A stretch of DNA of 64,000 bases from Bacteroidota bacterium (GCA_016715505.1 JADJZY010000033.1:143371-207370); one strand, 5' to 3'. Counted from the first letter of the stretch, positions 29,529-38,775 are shown. Made by a program: numbers and translations. The notes: generated by a model not told the origin, from the letters alone.

Positions 29529-30290
29529 ATGAAATTATTAAACGACAAAACCGTATTTATCACCGGTGGTCTATCTGGAATTGGAAAAGCGTGTGCCATT
29601 CTTGCAGCAAAAGAAGGCGCGAACTTAGTTATTGCAGATTTGGATTCCGATACCAAAGAGAATATTCTGGAAGAAATAAAGACGCACAATGAAAATGCTC
29701 AATTTGTGGCTTGTGATGTTTCAAACTTTGAGCAAGTGCAATCGACCATCCAGCATATTGTAAAAACATTTGGCCGTTTGGACATTGCACTAAATAACGC
29801 GGGCATTGGTGGTGAGGCCCATTTCACGGGCGAAATGCCTGAAAGCGCCTGGGCGAAAGTCATAGGCGTGAATCTGACCGGGGTTTTTAATTGTATGCGA
29901 CACGAGCTTGCTCAGATGTCCATTCAAAAACAAGGCATTATTGTAAATATGTCATCAATCCTCGGCAAAGTGGGCTTTTCTTCATCCTGCCATTATGTTG
30001 CCGCCAAACATGGTGTACTCGGCTTAACGCAAACTGCAGCCCTGGAATACGCAGAAAATAATATTCGAATCAATGCCATTTGTCCCGGATTTATTGCCAC
30101 TCCATTGTTAGTAAAAGGTGGCATCAGTCATCATTCTGAAATAGAAAAAAACATATTGCATTTACATCCGATGAAACGTTTTGGAAGTGCAGAAGAAATT
30201 GCGAATGGATTTCTATTTCTATGTACCGATCAAAGTTCTTTCATGACCGGATCCGCTTTGGAAATAGATGGTGGTTATTTGGCGCAATAG
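29529..30290 (+). CDS. Short-chain dehydrogenase/reductase
   Basis: Classical SDR oxidoreductase of 253 residues. Cofactor loop TGGLSGIGKA (T-G-x3-G-I-G), LDIALNNAGIGG (N-N-A-G), catalytic Ser in IVNMSSILGKVGFSSS, Tyr-Lys in HYVAAKHGVLG, and NAICPGFIATPLL. VIADLD after the second strand favours NAD(H) over NADP(H). Substrate unknown; it is clearly a different paralogue from the fabG gene at 18.3 kb. Lies within the stress-type cluster. Confidence 0.85.
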   Translation: MKLLNDKTVFITGGLSGIGKACAILAAKEGANLVIADLDSDTKENILEEIKTHNENAQFVACDVSNFEQVQSTIQHIVKTFGRLDIALNNAGIGGEAHFTGEMPESAWAKVIGVNLTGVFNCMRHELAQMSIQKQGIIVNMSSILGKVGFSSSCHYVAAKHGVLGLTQTAALEYAENNIRINAICPGFIATPLLVKGGISHHSEIEKNILHLHPMKRFGSAEEIANGFLFLCTDQSSFMTGSALEIDGGYLAQ

Positions 30291-30480
30291 TGCATGAACT
30301 TGTCCCAAAAAAAACAAATGTTCATTGTTTGCAGTTAGAATCTTGTAACTATTACAAATGAAAACGTAACGAAAGGGAATGAAACACACAGACCTTTACA
30401 ATGAGATTAAAGACGGCGTTCAGTGTTCGCATCTTATAGAAACAACAAACACATTCAACCTTTAAAACCTTAAACAACCT

Positions 30481-30630
30481 ATGGGAAATTTACTTTATTT
30501 AGTAGCAATCGTCTTGGTGATACTTTGGTTCATTGGGTACTTCGGATTTGGTGCCGGTCAAATAGTGCATGTTCTTCTCGTTATTGCAGTGATCGCTATC
30601 CTGTTAAGAATCATTCGTGGAGAAAAATAA
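30481..30630 (+). CDS. Lmo0937-family small membrane protein (49 aa)
   Basis: A 49-residue protein: MGNLLYLVAIVLVILWFIGY, a G-rich turn FGFGAGQIVH, and a second helix VLLVIAVIAILLRIIRGEK. This two-helix pattern matches the lmo0937 family of small membrane proteins found in stress operons of many bacteria. ATG at 30481 is preceded by an A-rich leader and followed after 26 bases by the YtxH gene, so the two are probably one transcript. Confidence 0.8.
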   Translation: MGNLLYLVAIVLVILWFIGYFGFGAGQIVHVLLVIAVIAILLRIIRGEK

Positions 30631-30656
30631 TTACAAAAACCAAAAAATATAAAAAT

Positions 30657-30908
30657 ATGAGTACAGGAAAAATTGTCTTAGGAGCCGTTGTTGGCTTAGC
30701 CGTTGGCGCTATTGCCGGCGTATTGTTTGCCCCTGCAAGCGGAAGTCGCACACGTCGTCGAATTCTTGACAAAGGCGAAGATTATGTGGAACAAATGAAA
30801 GACACCGTAAATGGCTATATCGATAAAGCCAAAGAAGGTTATGAAGAATTAGTTAGTCAGGCTGAACATGTGGTTAAAGAAGGAAAAAGAAATACGATGG
30901 CGTCATGA
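30657..30908 (+). CDS. YtxH domain protein (general stress-type membrane protein)
   Basis: 83 residues. GKIVLGAVVGLAVGAIAGVL is a membrane helix ending in FAPASGSRTRRRI, the YtxH landmark (LFAPxSGxxTRxx). A charged amphipathic helix follows (KGEDYVEQMKDTVNGYIDKA). YtxH proteins are linked to general stress responses; mechanism unknown. ATG 30657 is chosen over longer readings because it matches the family start and follows the Lmo0937-like gene. Confidence 0.85.
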   Translation: MSTGKIVLGAVVGLAVGAIAGVLFAPASGSRTRRRILDKGEDYVEQMKDTVNGYIDKAKEGYEELVSQAEHVVKEGKRNTMAS

Positions 30909-31160
30909 CACATGCCAAGTCTCCCATTTCTTAGCATTAACCATTAACCATAGCTGCTGCTTAACCCACAGGAATAATCCCTTTAAAGGAATAGTCCTTG
31001 GGTAAGTACATAGAAGTTTGATATCCCTTAGAAAAACGATCAAGTGGCATGCCTAAATCCGTTCATGTTAATATATACGGGCATTTCATGATCACTCAAT
31101 AATCCAGGAAATATATAAAAATCAATCACTTTCATGTTAAAAGCAGACCTTAAATAAGTA

Positions 31161-31523
31161 ATGAGAAAAGATACCACACCCGTTGAAATGCTTTTTGAAA
31201 AAGCTTCCCACTATTTGAATACCAGTATAGCCCTATACAAATTAAAAATAGTGGAATCTGCAACTGATATGCTGGCTCAACTCATTAGTTATTTTTTATT
31301 TTTTACTCTATTACTCCTAGCCATATTGTTTGGTTCTATGGCAATCGCTATATGGATCAATGTCTATTCCGATACTCAATATCTGGGGTTTATATTGGTG
31401 GCTGCGTTTTATTTACTATTAGCCATTTTGGTCATTTTGTTCAAAACGCGTGTTTTTAAAAATCCCCTACAGAACAAACTGATACTAAAAACTGAAACCA
31501 CCAAAGACCAGGAAGAACTATGA
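31161..31523 (+). CDS. Phage-holin-family-like membrane protein (stress cluster type)
   Basis: 120 residues with an amphipathic N-terminus (FEKASHYLNTSIALYKLKIV) and two membrane helices, ISYFLFFTLLLLAILFGSMA and LGFILVAAFYLLLAILVILF, then a basic tail. This is the Holin-X/YqjE-like layout commonly found next to YtxH genes. No lysis role is implied. Its stop overlaps the next ATG (ATGA at 31520-31523). Confidence 0.65.
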   Translation: MRKDTTPVEMLFEKASHYLNTSIALYKLKIVESATDMLAQLISYFLFFTLLLLAILFGSMAIAIWINVYSDTQYLGFILVAAFYLLLAILVILFKTRVFKNPLQNKLILKTETTKDQEEL

Positions 31524-31849
31524 GCAGGCTATTACTTTTGAAGAAAAAAATACTATTGTTGGAACAAGAACAAATGCATGCAAAGCAAGAGGTTAAAATG
31601 GAATTGCAATATTTGAGCGAACAGTTCTCTCCTATTCAACTAATCGGATCGGCGCTACATGAAATATTGCCTCAAAGCGACAAAAAACCATCTTCATTTC
31701 TCAGAACTATTATTGGGGCCACCGCAGGATTTGTAACCAAACGATTGTTCATGGGTAAATCACACCATCCTATCAAAGAAATTCTCGGTACACTTCTGGA
31801 GGTAAAATTGGCGCAATTTTTAGCCGGTGGTAAAACGAAGACTGGGTAA
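31520..31849 (+). CDS. Small protein coupled to the holin-like gene (109 aa)
   Basis: A 109-residue basic protein, starting MSRLLLLKKKILLLEQEQMH with a charged helix, then a weakly hydrophobic glycine region SFLRTIIGATAGFVTKRLF and ILGTLLEVKLAQFLAGG. This is the pattern of the companion proteins that follow the holin-like/YqjE gene in Bacteroidota stress operons. It is translationally coupled through ATGA. Last gene before the repeat that starts the 32-46 kb block. Confidence 0.6.
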   Translation: MSRLLLLKKKILLLEQEQMHAKQEVKMELQYLSEQFSPIQLIGSALHEILPQSDKKPSSFLRTIIGATAGFVTKRLFMGKSHHPIKEILGTLLEVKLAQFLAGGKTKTG

Positions 31850-31977
31850 GAAAGGAAAAAAGCAAAAAAGTGGGGAGGCGTAATTTGGAAAAGATTGGCT
31901 TACTTTCCAATACAGAAGATACAAGTTACTGATATATCAATGGTTTCAGACGATTGGGCAACAAATAGCCAACAAGA

Positions 31978-32270
31978 TTAGCTAAATCAAGTGCAATCGC
32001 TGCACAAACAAGAGAAGAAATACTATTTAGTAGAGAGTGTACAAGGCTGCATCATAGGGTCTGCGAATTAAGCATTACGGCTTATCGTAACTGCCGGGCA
32101 ACAGTATCCTGTTGTAATCCCATGTACTGGCAGAACTCTTCAACAGTAACAACCTGGTGTTGTTGCTTCTTGAGATGCTCTTTAATCTTCTTAATAAGAT
32201 TTCTGCCATATCTATCGCTTCTTCCTGTGATGACCTGAATGTCCTTCGGATAAATACACAGTCTGTTCAT
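31978..32270. repeat. Direct repeat, left copy (about 293 bp)
   Basis: This stretch, starting TTAGCTAAAtCAAGTGCAA and ending at the start codon of the 62-codon gene, recurs in the same orientation at 46012-46305. Similarity stops sharply at both ends. By eye the copies agree at roughly 85-88 percent of positions. The pair brackets the OsmC/tryptophanase/nitric oxide block. Confidence 0.85.
32082..32270 (-). CDS. Conserved 62-residue protein of Bacteroidota mobile regions, left copy
   Basis: MNRLCIYPKDIQVITGRSDR starts a basic 62-residue protein; the second half KKQQHQVVTVEEFCQYMGLQ-QDTVARQLR looks like a helix-turn-helix of the excisionase/MerR-like type (V-T-V-x-E-F-C-x-Y-x-G-L). The second copy at 46117 differs at 6 of 62 residues while DNA differences fall largely in third codon positions, which supports a real, selected protein. 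The family is frequent in Bacteroidota; its function is not known to me. DNA binding is inferred from the C-terminal half only. Confidence 0.65.
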   Translation of the reverse strand: MNRLCIYPKDIQVITGRSDRYGRNLIKKIKEHLKKQQHQVVTVEEFCQYMGLQQDTVARQLR

Positions 32271-32408
32271 TAACCCGGTAGTGTACAGGTTTTACTGTAC
32301 CTATAATAAAAACCCAAATTGCTCAGAGTCTTAATAGTGCATGATGAATATCATGTGCTTTAACCCCGCTTAGTGACTTATGTTACCCATATGCTGGTAT
32401 TTAGCTTT

Positions 32409-32416
32409 TACATTTG
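32409..32416 (+). promoter_or_regulatory. -7 element of the OsmC gene
   Basis: TACATTTG matches TAnnTTTG exactly and lies 31 bases before the ATG at 32448. No TTG box stands at the ideal distance, so activity may need an activator. Confidence 0.45.
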
Positions 32417-32447
32417 TGCAATATTAAAATAATTCAAACTTTTAATA

Positions 32448-32912
32448 ATGGCAAATCATCAAATTGAAACACAATGGATGGGGAAAATGCAGTTTAATGC
32501 ACTTATTAACGGGCATGCGGTTGTGATGGATGCTCCTGAAAGATCTGGCGGTGAGGACATAGCTCCAATACCTAAACCTTTTGTGCTTGCAGCGCTTTCA
32601 GGATGCACGGGCATGGACATTATTGCATTGCTGCGCAAAGAGGATAAGGCAGTTGAGGACCTGAGCATGATGGTAACCGGCGAACTCAGCAAACAGGCGC
32701 CCATTCAGTATATTGCCATACACGTGCTGTATTCTTTTAAGGGAGATATTAGTACAAAAGAAGCCGCAATGAAGGCTGTAATGGATTCGCAGGAAAAATA
32801 TTGCGGTGTAAGCAGCCTGTTAAAAAAAGCGATACCGGTAACCTGGGAAATAAAATTTAATGGCGAAGATATCTTCAACAACAAAATCATAGCTGAAGAC
32901 ATTGCTGTTTAA
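32448..32912 (+). CDS. OsmC family peroxidase-like protein
   Basis: OsmC/Ohr-fold protein of 154 residues. Landmarks are the FVLAALSGCTGMDIIALLRK helix with one Cys, and the second Cys in SQEKYCGVSSLLKKAIPV, the redox pair that reduces organic hydroperoxides in this family. The N-terminus GKMQFNALINGHAVVMDAPE is the usual strand region. Member of the YhfA-like branch. First gene inside the repeat-bracketed block; probably a peroxide defence protein. Confidence 0.87.
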   Translation: MANHQIETQWMGKMQFNALINGHAVVMDAPERSGGEDIAPIPKPFVLAALSGCTGMDIIALLRKEDKAVEDLSMMVTGELSKQAPIQYIAIHVLYSFKGDISTKEAAMKAVMDSQEKYCGVSSLLKKAIPVTWEIKFNGEDIFNNKIIAEDIAV

Positions 32913-32989
32913 ATTAAATGCGGTAATTCTAATAGCTCCATGACTAAAGTCATAAATATTTTGCCATGATAAATCATAAATTTGTACTA

Positions 32990-33028
32990 ATGCAGATCTG
33001 GAAAAATATCATCAACCGCCCTTCATAA
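32990..33028 (+). promoter_or_regulatory. Possible tryptophanase leader peptide (12 codons) behind a -7 element
   Basis: A TAAATTTG element (32977-32984) is followed six bases later by ATG and a 12-codon frame, MQIWKNIINRPS, ending 62 bases before the tryptophanase ATG. TnaC, the leader of E. coli tryptophanase, senses tryptophan with an essential Trp and ends in R-P-stop; here a Trp and an R-P are seen, but the spacing is shorter and a Ser precedes the stop. A perfect dyad TGACTAAAGTCA (32941-32952) lies upstream and could be an operator. Weak but worth noting. Confidence 0.25.
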
Positions 33029-33090
33029 ATACACCTTCTCCCGCTTCGGGCAAGATTTCCATTTCTTATTTCCCTATTCAAATATTTTTC

Positions 33091-34461
33091 ATGCAAACCA
33101 TTATAGAACCATTCCGGATAAAATCCGTTGAACCCATTTATTTAACACAACTGCTGAAAGAAAGTTGATCCTCGAAAAGGCTTTTTATAATCCATTTCTC
33201 ATTCATTCAACAGATGTAATGATAGACCTGCTTACCGACAGCGGAACTAGCGCAATGAGCAGTAACCAATGGGCAGGTATTATGCAGGGTGATGAATCCT
33301 ATGCCGGCAGCCCAAGTTTTTTCCGTTTTGAAAAAACCATACAGGATATTACCGGCTTTCCGCTGGTAATACCCACCCACCAGGGAAGAGCGGCTGAAAA
33401 GATCCTGTTCAGTATTCTTGGCGGTAAAGGAAAATATATTGTAAGCAATACGCTGTTTGATACCACAAGAGCCAATATCGAATTTTCCGGCGCAGAAGGT
33501 ATTGATCTGATTTGTGAAGAAGGAAAACATCCTACTGTGCCTGCGCCATTCAAAGGGAATATGGATGTGGAGGCTTTAAAAACTTTTATTGCACAAAAAG
33601 GTGCCGCAAACATTCCTATTTGCATCATCACCATTACCAATAACTCCGGCGGTGGACAACCGGTAAGCATGCAAAACATAAAAGATGTAAAAAAGATCTG
33701 TACAGAAAACAATATCCCCTTGTTCATTGATGCATGCCGGTTTGCAGAGAATGCGTATTTTATTAAGCTGCGTGAAAAAGAATATGCATACAGATCTGTA
33801 CAGGAAATTGCCAGGGAACTTTTTTCGTATGCAGATGGCTGCACCATGAGTGCCAAGAAAGATGCTTTTGCCAACATTGGCGGCTTTTTGGCCATGCGTA
33901 ATGAAGAACTGGCACAACAATGCCGCAATTTACTGATCATGACAGAAGGTTTTCCAACCTATGGCGGCCTTGCAGGAAGAGACCTGGAAGCCATTGCCAT
34001 AGGTTTACATGAAGTAATGGACGAGCATTACCTGCATTACCGGATCCGCAGTATTGAATACCTCACCAATAAATTAATAGCTGCCGGTGTTCCGGTCATG
34101 CAGCCTGCAGGAGGCCACGCAGTTTACCTGGTTGCCAATGAATTTCTGTCTCACATTCCGGTTGAACAATATCCCGGGCAGGCATTGGTTGGTGCTTTGT
34201 ATTTGCATGGTGGCATCCGCACTGTTGAAATTGGTTCGCTCATGTTTGGAAAATACAATGATGATGGAAAACTTATTCCCCCAATTGGAACTGGTTCGCC
34301 TGGCCATTCCTAGAAGAGTATATACCCAAAGCCATATTGATTATGTGGCTGAAGTGATCATTGAAGTTTTTAATAACCGGAATGAGATCAAAGGATTAAT
34401 CATTATTGAAGAAGCGCCTGTATTGCGACATTTTACTTCAAAACTAAAACCGGCCCCCTAA
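33091..34461 (+). CDS. tnaA: Tryptophanase (L-tryptophan indole-lyase), with two frameshifts
   Basis: PLP enzyme that splits tryptophan to indole, pyruvate and ammonia. It begins MQTIIEPFRIKSVEPIYLT, slips near 33148 and continues AERKLILEKAFYNPFLI, IDLLTDSGTSAMSSNQWAG, then IPTHQGRAAE. The PLP-lysine region is GCTMSAKKDAFANIGGF. The substrate-site segment reads VSNTLFDTTRANIE with Asp where tyrosine phenol-lyase has Thr, and GIRTVEIGSL without the phenol-binding Arg, so I call tryptophanase. A slip near 34280 (C run) restores PQLELVRLAIPRRVYTQSHI. The last residues and stop come from a repeat element. Confidence 0.82.
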
Positions 34462-34481
34462 ATCCCCCAAGGGGGGACTTT
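34452..34481. repeat. C-rich interspersed repeat at the tnaA 3' end
   Basis: GGCCCCCTAAATCCCCC followed by AAGGGGGGACTTT: an interspersed C/G-run repeat of a kind I know to be abundant in Bacteroidota intergenic DNA. CCCCC-AA-GGGGG can fold back. It supplies the last two codons and the TAA of the tryptophanase gene. Confidence 0.7.
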
Positions 34482-34527
34482 AGAACCCTCGTAACAATTA
34501 GTGCAAAAAAATGAAAAATATAAAACA

Positions 34528-35853
34528 ATGAAAAATATAAAAAGAAGCTGGGCTGAGCCATACAAAATGAAAATGGTTGAATTGTTGAAAATGACAAATC
34601 CTGCTCAAAGAAAAAAGGCGTTAAAAGAAGCAGGTTATAACACCTTTCTTTTAAGATCTGATGATGTGTATATTGACCTGCTTACAGACAGCGGCACATC
34701 TGCCATGAGCGACCGGCAATGGGCTGGTATGATGATGGGTGATGAAGCTTATGCAGGCAGCCGTAATTTTTATCACCTGGAAGAAGTGGTGAAAGATGTA
34801 TATGGTTATAAATATCTTATTCCTACTCACCAGGGACGTGGTGCCGAAAATATTTTATCAAAAATATTAATTAAGAAAGGAGACATTATTCCGGGCAATA
34901 TGTATTTCACCACTACCCGGCTGCACCAGGAACTGGCGGGCGGAAAATTTGAAGATATCATTATTGATGAAGCACACGACCCGGAAAATGAATTCCCATT
35001 TAAAGGAAATGTAGACTTAAATAAATTAGAAAAGCTGATAAAAAAACACGGGGCTGAAAAAATTCCTTATGTATGCATGGCCACCAGCGTGAATATGGCC
35101 GGTGGGCAACCTATTAGTATAAAAAATTTAAAAGAACTGAGAGCGCTTACAAAAAAGCATGGCATCAGGGTCATTCATGACATGACAAGAGTGGCAGAGA
35201 ATGCTTATTTTATCCAGCAAAGAGAAAAAGGATATGCACATAAAACGATCAAAGAAATTGTAAAAGAAATAAACAGTTACACCGATGGAGCAACCATGAG
35301 TGCCAAGAAAGATGCACTGGTGAACATCGGTGGCTTTCTGGCCGTAAATGAGTGGGATGTATTTGAAGAAGCCAGAAATATGGTTGTTGTTTATGAAGGC
35401 CTGCATACTTATGGTGGCCTGGCAGGAAGGGATATGGAAGCCATGGCCATTGGCATTGGTGAAAGTGTAAGTGATGGACATATGAAGGCAAGGGTTGGAC
35501 AGGTAATTTATCTGGGAGAAAAAATGGCATCGTATGGGGTTCCCATTGTAAAGCCGATTGGGGGGCATGGAATTTTTGTGGATGCTATAAAATTCCTGCC
35601 CCATATGCCGCAGGATAATTTTCCGGCACAAACACTGGCTGCAGAAATATATCTTGACTCGGGTGTGAGAACAATGGAAAGAGGCATTGTATCAGCGGGA
35701 AGAAAAACCAATGGTGAAAATTATTTTCCAAAGCTTGAACTGGTTAGATTTACGATCCCCCGCCGGGTGTACACACAGGCACATATGGATGTGATCGCAG
35801 AATCTGCCGCCCGTGTGTATGACCGCAGGATTAAGATCAATGGAATGAAATGA
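34528..35853 (+). CDS. tpl: Tyrosine phenol-lyase (beta-tyrosinase)
   Basis: PLP enzyme that splits L-tyrosine to phenol, pyruvate and ammonia. Starts with RSWAEPYKMKMVELLKMTNP, then KEAGYNTFLLRSDDVYIDLL, GSRNFYHLEEVVKDVYGYK and IPTHQGRGAEN. The two residues that set phenol specificity in the family are both of the tyrosine phenol-lyase type: Thr in GNMYFTTTRLHQE and Arg in GVRTMERGIVSAGR. The PLP-lysine segment is GATMSAKKDALVNIGGF. It ends PRRVYTQAHMDVIAE. Intact, 66 bases after tnaA. The start at 34528 is preferred to a GTG at 34501. Confidence 0.88.
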   Translation: MKNIKRSWAEPYKMKMVELLKMTNPAQRKKALKEAGYNTFLLRSDDVYIDLLTDSGTSAMSDRQWAGMMMGDEAYAGSRNFYHLEEVVKDVYGYKYLIPTHQGRGAENILSKILIKKGDIIPGNMYFTTTRLHQELAGGKFEDIIIDEAHDPENEFPFKGNVDLNKLEKLIKKHGAEKIPYVCMATSVNMAGGQPISIKNLKELRALTKKHGIRVIHDMTRVAENAYFIQQREKGYAHKTIKEIVKEINSYTDGATMSAKKDALVNIGGFLAVNEWDVFEEARNMVVVYEGLHTYGGLAGRDMEAMAIGIGESVSDGHMKARVGQVIYLGEKMASYGVPIVKPIGGHGIFVDAIKFLPHMPQDNFPAQTLAAEIYLDSGVRTMERGIVSAGRKTNGENYFPKLELVRFTIPRRVYTQAHMDVIAESAARVYDRRIKINGMK

Positions 35854-35909
35854 TTTATGAACCAAAGTATTTACGGTTTTTCCAGGCGAGATTTGAAAAG
35901 TTGTGAGAT

Positions 35910-36340
35910 CTAGCCAAGTAAATAGGCCAACCCGCTATTAACAGGCTCACACAAATCATTTATTTTCTTCTGCCTGCACATGTTTTCAAACAGTTCCCTT
36001 ACAACTTTGTAATCATCATGTATGGGACATGGATGTGTAGCAGAACATTTGCTCAGGCCTAATCCGCATTGATTGAAAACATTTTCCCCATCTATCGCTT
36101 CAACAATATTGATGATGGGTTGAGCTTTTTGCTTTGCAGTTATATAAAAGCCACCTGTAGGTCCCTTCGAACTGTTGATAACCTGTCCTTTTACAAGTAT
36201 TTGCAGCATTTACCTACCGTATGTTCACTGGCATCAATAAATCCGGCAATTTCTTTAATTCCGGCTTTTTCACCGGATTCAAATTTTGAGGCCAGGTAAA
36301 TAACTGCTTTGATGGCTGTTTTGCAGGTAAGACTGAGCAT
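35910..36340 (-). CDS. Rrf2 family Fe-S transcription regulator (NsrR-like), with a frameshift
   Basis: Winged-helix regulator. Starts MLSLTCKTAIKAVIYLASKF; IKEIAGFIDASEHTVGK is the recognition helix region. Near 36208 the frame slips and continues LQILVKGQVINSSKGPTGGF. The three cluster cysteines are in NQCGLGLSKCSATHPCPIHD (C-x6-C-x5-C), as in NsrR/IscR. It is the last gene of the ric operon, its start touching the MIP18 stop, so it probably regulates its own operon in response to nitric oxide, perhaps through the palindrome at 40234-40273. That link is inference. Confidence 0.82.
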
Positions 36341-36667
36341 TTATCTTTGGTTTAAAAAATCCTGGCCTGCTTCCGAGATCATTTCATGATTCCAGGGAGG
36401 GTAAAATGTTAATTCAATTATTGGTTCGTATTCGGGAAAACGTAATTTCAGATTTTCTTTTACCGCATTGGTAATAGATTCTCCCATGGGGCAAAATTGT
36501 GTGGTCAACGTCATGGTACAAAATATCATCATGGCTGTTTCATCAAAATCAATTTGATAAACCAGGCCCAGGTCCACAATATTCAACCCGATCTCAGGGT
36601 CTTCAACATTTTGCAAAGCTGCCAATGCAATAGTGCATTTCAGATTATTATTTGTAATTACATTCAT
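36341..36667 (-). CDS. MIP18/PaaD-like metal-sulfur cluster assembly protein (DUF59)
   Basis: 108 residues. The fold signature is AALQNVEDPEIGLNIVDLGL, then YQIDFDETAMMIFCTMTLTT and FCPMGESITNAVKENL (the family Cys in T-T-x-x-C-P). It is related to SufT/PaaD/MIP18 proteins that help assemble or deliver Fe-S clusters. It overlaps the preceding membrane gene by ATGA (36664-36667) and touches the Rrf2 start. In this operon it is likely to help repair or load clusters damaged by nitric oxide. Confidence 0.85.
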   Translation of the reverse strand: MNVITNNNLKCTIALAALQNVEDPEIGLNIVDLGLVYQIDFDETAMMIFCTMTLTTQFCPMGESITNAVKENLKLRFPEYEPIIELTFYPPWNHEMISEAGQDFLNQR

Positions 36668-37955
36668 AATGAAGCAGGTTTATGCATCAGCAATTTAATT
36701 ACATTCCAGTTATACAATAAAGCAGTTACCAAAAGCAGGGCTGCAGCAATTTGCAACAGCCATGTAAAATCCAGTAAAATTCCTGCAGTAAATAATACAA
36801 ACCCGAATATATAGGCCACACTCATCCATTTAAAAATGGTATTACTGAACAGGTCTTTTGGATTCGGTGTTTTTCCTTTTCCGGCTAATTGGTGATATAC
36901 CTTATTCCACACGATAAACGGCAAAGTCTTAAAGGTCATCCCTAAAATAATAGCCGTGATCCATCCGAAAAAAATAATGAACCCATAGGTAATTACAAGG
37001 CTGGTATTTTCTTTAGCTGACATCAGCAATATTATAATAATAACAACCAAAAAGATCACGGGTATTAACATCATGAGTACCGCAAGTAAAGAGACCTTCA
37101 TTTGTTCATCCAGTTTTTTGCGTATGCGTTGCCGGTAAGCCTGGTAACAGAAATAGCTGAATAATACTATGCCTGCAACAACCGCAAGTAGCGGGATGGC
37201 CATGAGCAGTCTGTTGTCAGTATATAAAAAAATAAAGACGAATGCCAATAGCCCACCATTAATTGATCCATAGATCCACCAGAGTGTTTTGTTGTTGCTG
37301 TACTTGGAGATAAGGAACATGGGTATTAACCTGGACCCAATGCCGGTTATCAACAATAAGAACCATCCTGCAATACCAAGATGTGCATGTAAGGGTAGAT
37401 AATACAAAGAACTTTTTGACAATACAGGATAAGTAAAGTTGTAAACCAGCAACAGCCCAACAATGGTTGTAGTCAATAACCAGATTGCTGCCGTAAAAAC
37501 AAAAAAGGCATGAACATTTTCCTGCTCAGTTTTTACCATGCTCATGCCAAGATTAATGAGATAGGATATGATCGCTAAAATGATCAATACCCCTCCACAC
37601 TGGGTATGCAAACCCATATCAAAAACATAAAATCCCCAGGCCAATAAGGAATGCCCAACGCTGCCAAAAAAAATGATGTATAAGCCAGCTTAGTGCTGTA
37701 CAATTTTCCTTCGATCAATACCGGCACTAGTTGATGGCTGGCGCCGAGGATCATCATGGTACCCCAGCCAAGCGCCATGATATGGGTGATAGCTAATGTA
37801 TGCGGAAGAAAATAATGATCTGTAATATCTGCGGCTGATAATAGCAAAAGAACGGCAGCAACCAAAAAAGCAACAGCGGCATAGCCGTAAAATGGCAACA
37901 CCACTTTATAAGAGGTGGTCTTTGATGTTTCTGTATTTCCTGTTGTTGCAAACAT
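36664..37955 (-). CDS. Heme-copper-oxidase-like/NnrS-like 12-TM membrane protein, with a frameshift
   Basis: A polytopic protein of about 430 residues. The first frame has ITHIMALGWGTMMILGASHQ and LVPVLIEGKLYS, the H-x(n)-G-x-x-x-M-x-x-G-A-x-x-Q-L-x-P pattern of subunit I-like proteins that accompany NO-stress genes. After a slip near 37620 the next frame runs WGFYVFDMGLHTQCGG, LPLHAHLGIAGWFLLLITGI and MTFKTLPFIVWNKVYHQ. Conserved His in HAHLG and ITHIMA could bind heme. Function in Bacteroidota is unproven; close to NnrS and subunit I of cbb3-type oxidases. Coupled on both sides. Confidence 0.65.
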
Positions 37956-37956
37956 A

Positions 37957-38775
37957 TCAGTCTTTATAGATCAGCAGCTGTACTTCTGCATCACTGATCT
38001 CTTTAATGCGGTAGCTGAATTTACGTTCCTCCAGTTCGGGCAACAGGAAGACCGGGATACGTTTTGTGATAAACAAACAAGGCTTTATCCTTTGGCAAAT
38101 TATTCAACGCCTCCAGTATCATATGCATGGGTAAGGGCATTTCCAGGTTTCTTACATCAACTGTTTCCAATCTACCATTAAAACGGTTTAAAATTTCATC
38201 CCAGCCTTCTGAATATTCCATTTCTTTTTTTTCCGGCACCGGGGGCTTGTCAGTTTTTTTATAAAAATAAGTATTCACTAATTGATCGTTGATGAATTCA
38301 GCATAAGATTCTAAACCCTGTTTGCCCAGCAGGTGCATTAATAGCAGTTGGTTCAAAACTATTAATGATTTTAAGTACAGAAACCTGTTTCCAAAGTCTT
38401 TACTTTTTTTACAATAATATCAAGCGGATCCTTACCCGATTCAATAACAGGACGTACATCCAACTCAATAATTTTATCAGCAGCTATGTTTTTCATAAAT
38501 GCTGGAACAGGCTTATTTTCATTTTCCTTTGTCATTATAACCGCTGCTTTGTCAATTTCAAAACCCAATGGCTGCAGCTTATTAAAAAAATCATCCACAC
38601 TGCAGCCACCGAGTTTTGATGCCATAGCGATACTGGTTCTTGCGGCTATCACTTTTCGTAATATGGGGTTTCTCAATTTTGTAAATGTGGGCGATATACT
38701 TACAATAGCTTCAAGTGCATCTGCATTATGCTTTAATAAGCTGGCAATTTTTGTATTGGCGTTGATGGTCATCAT
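37957..38775 (-). CDS. DUF1858-DUF2249-DUF2249 protein, with about three frameshifts
   Basis: Reconstructed 270-residue soluble protein. DUF1858 opens it (MMTINANTKIASLLKHNADA, LRNPILRKVIAARTSIAMAS, LGGCSVDDFFNKL). A first DUF2249 follows: IELDVRPVIESGKDPLDIIV, then, after slips near 38375 and 38345, KIINSFEPTALMHLLGKQGL. A second DUF2249 has VDVRNLEMPLPMHMILEALN and, after a slip near 38066, PVFLLPELEERKFSYRIKEI. These domains are typical of Bacteroidota proteins near NO-detoxification and Ric genes and look like sulfur-carrier (TusA-like) folds. Start overlaps the lipoprotein stop (ATGA). Biochemical role unknown. Confidence 0.72.

Noticed and set aside
31161..31523. Prophage holin
   Set aside because: No lysin or phage genes nearby; the protein is of the holin-like type that accompanies YtxH in stress clusters.
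33207..35711. Long frames on the minus strand opposite tnaA and tpl
   Set aside because: They are opposite to two clearly conserved PLP enzymes, have no motif and show shadow-type composition.
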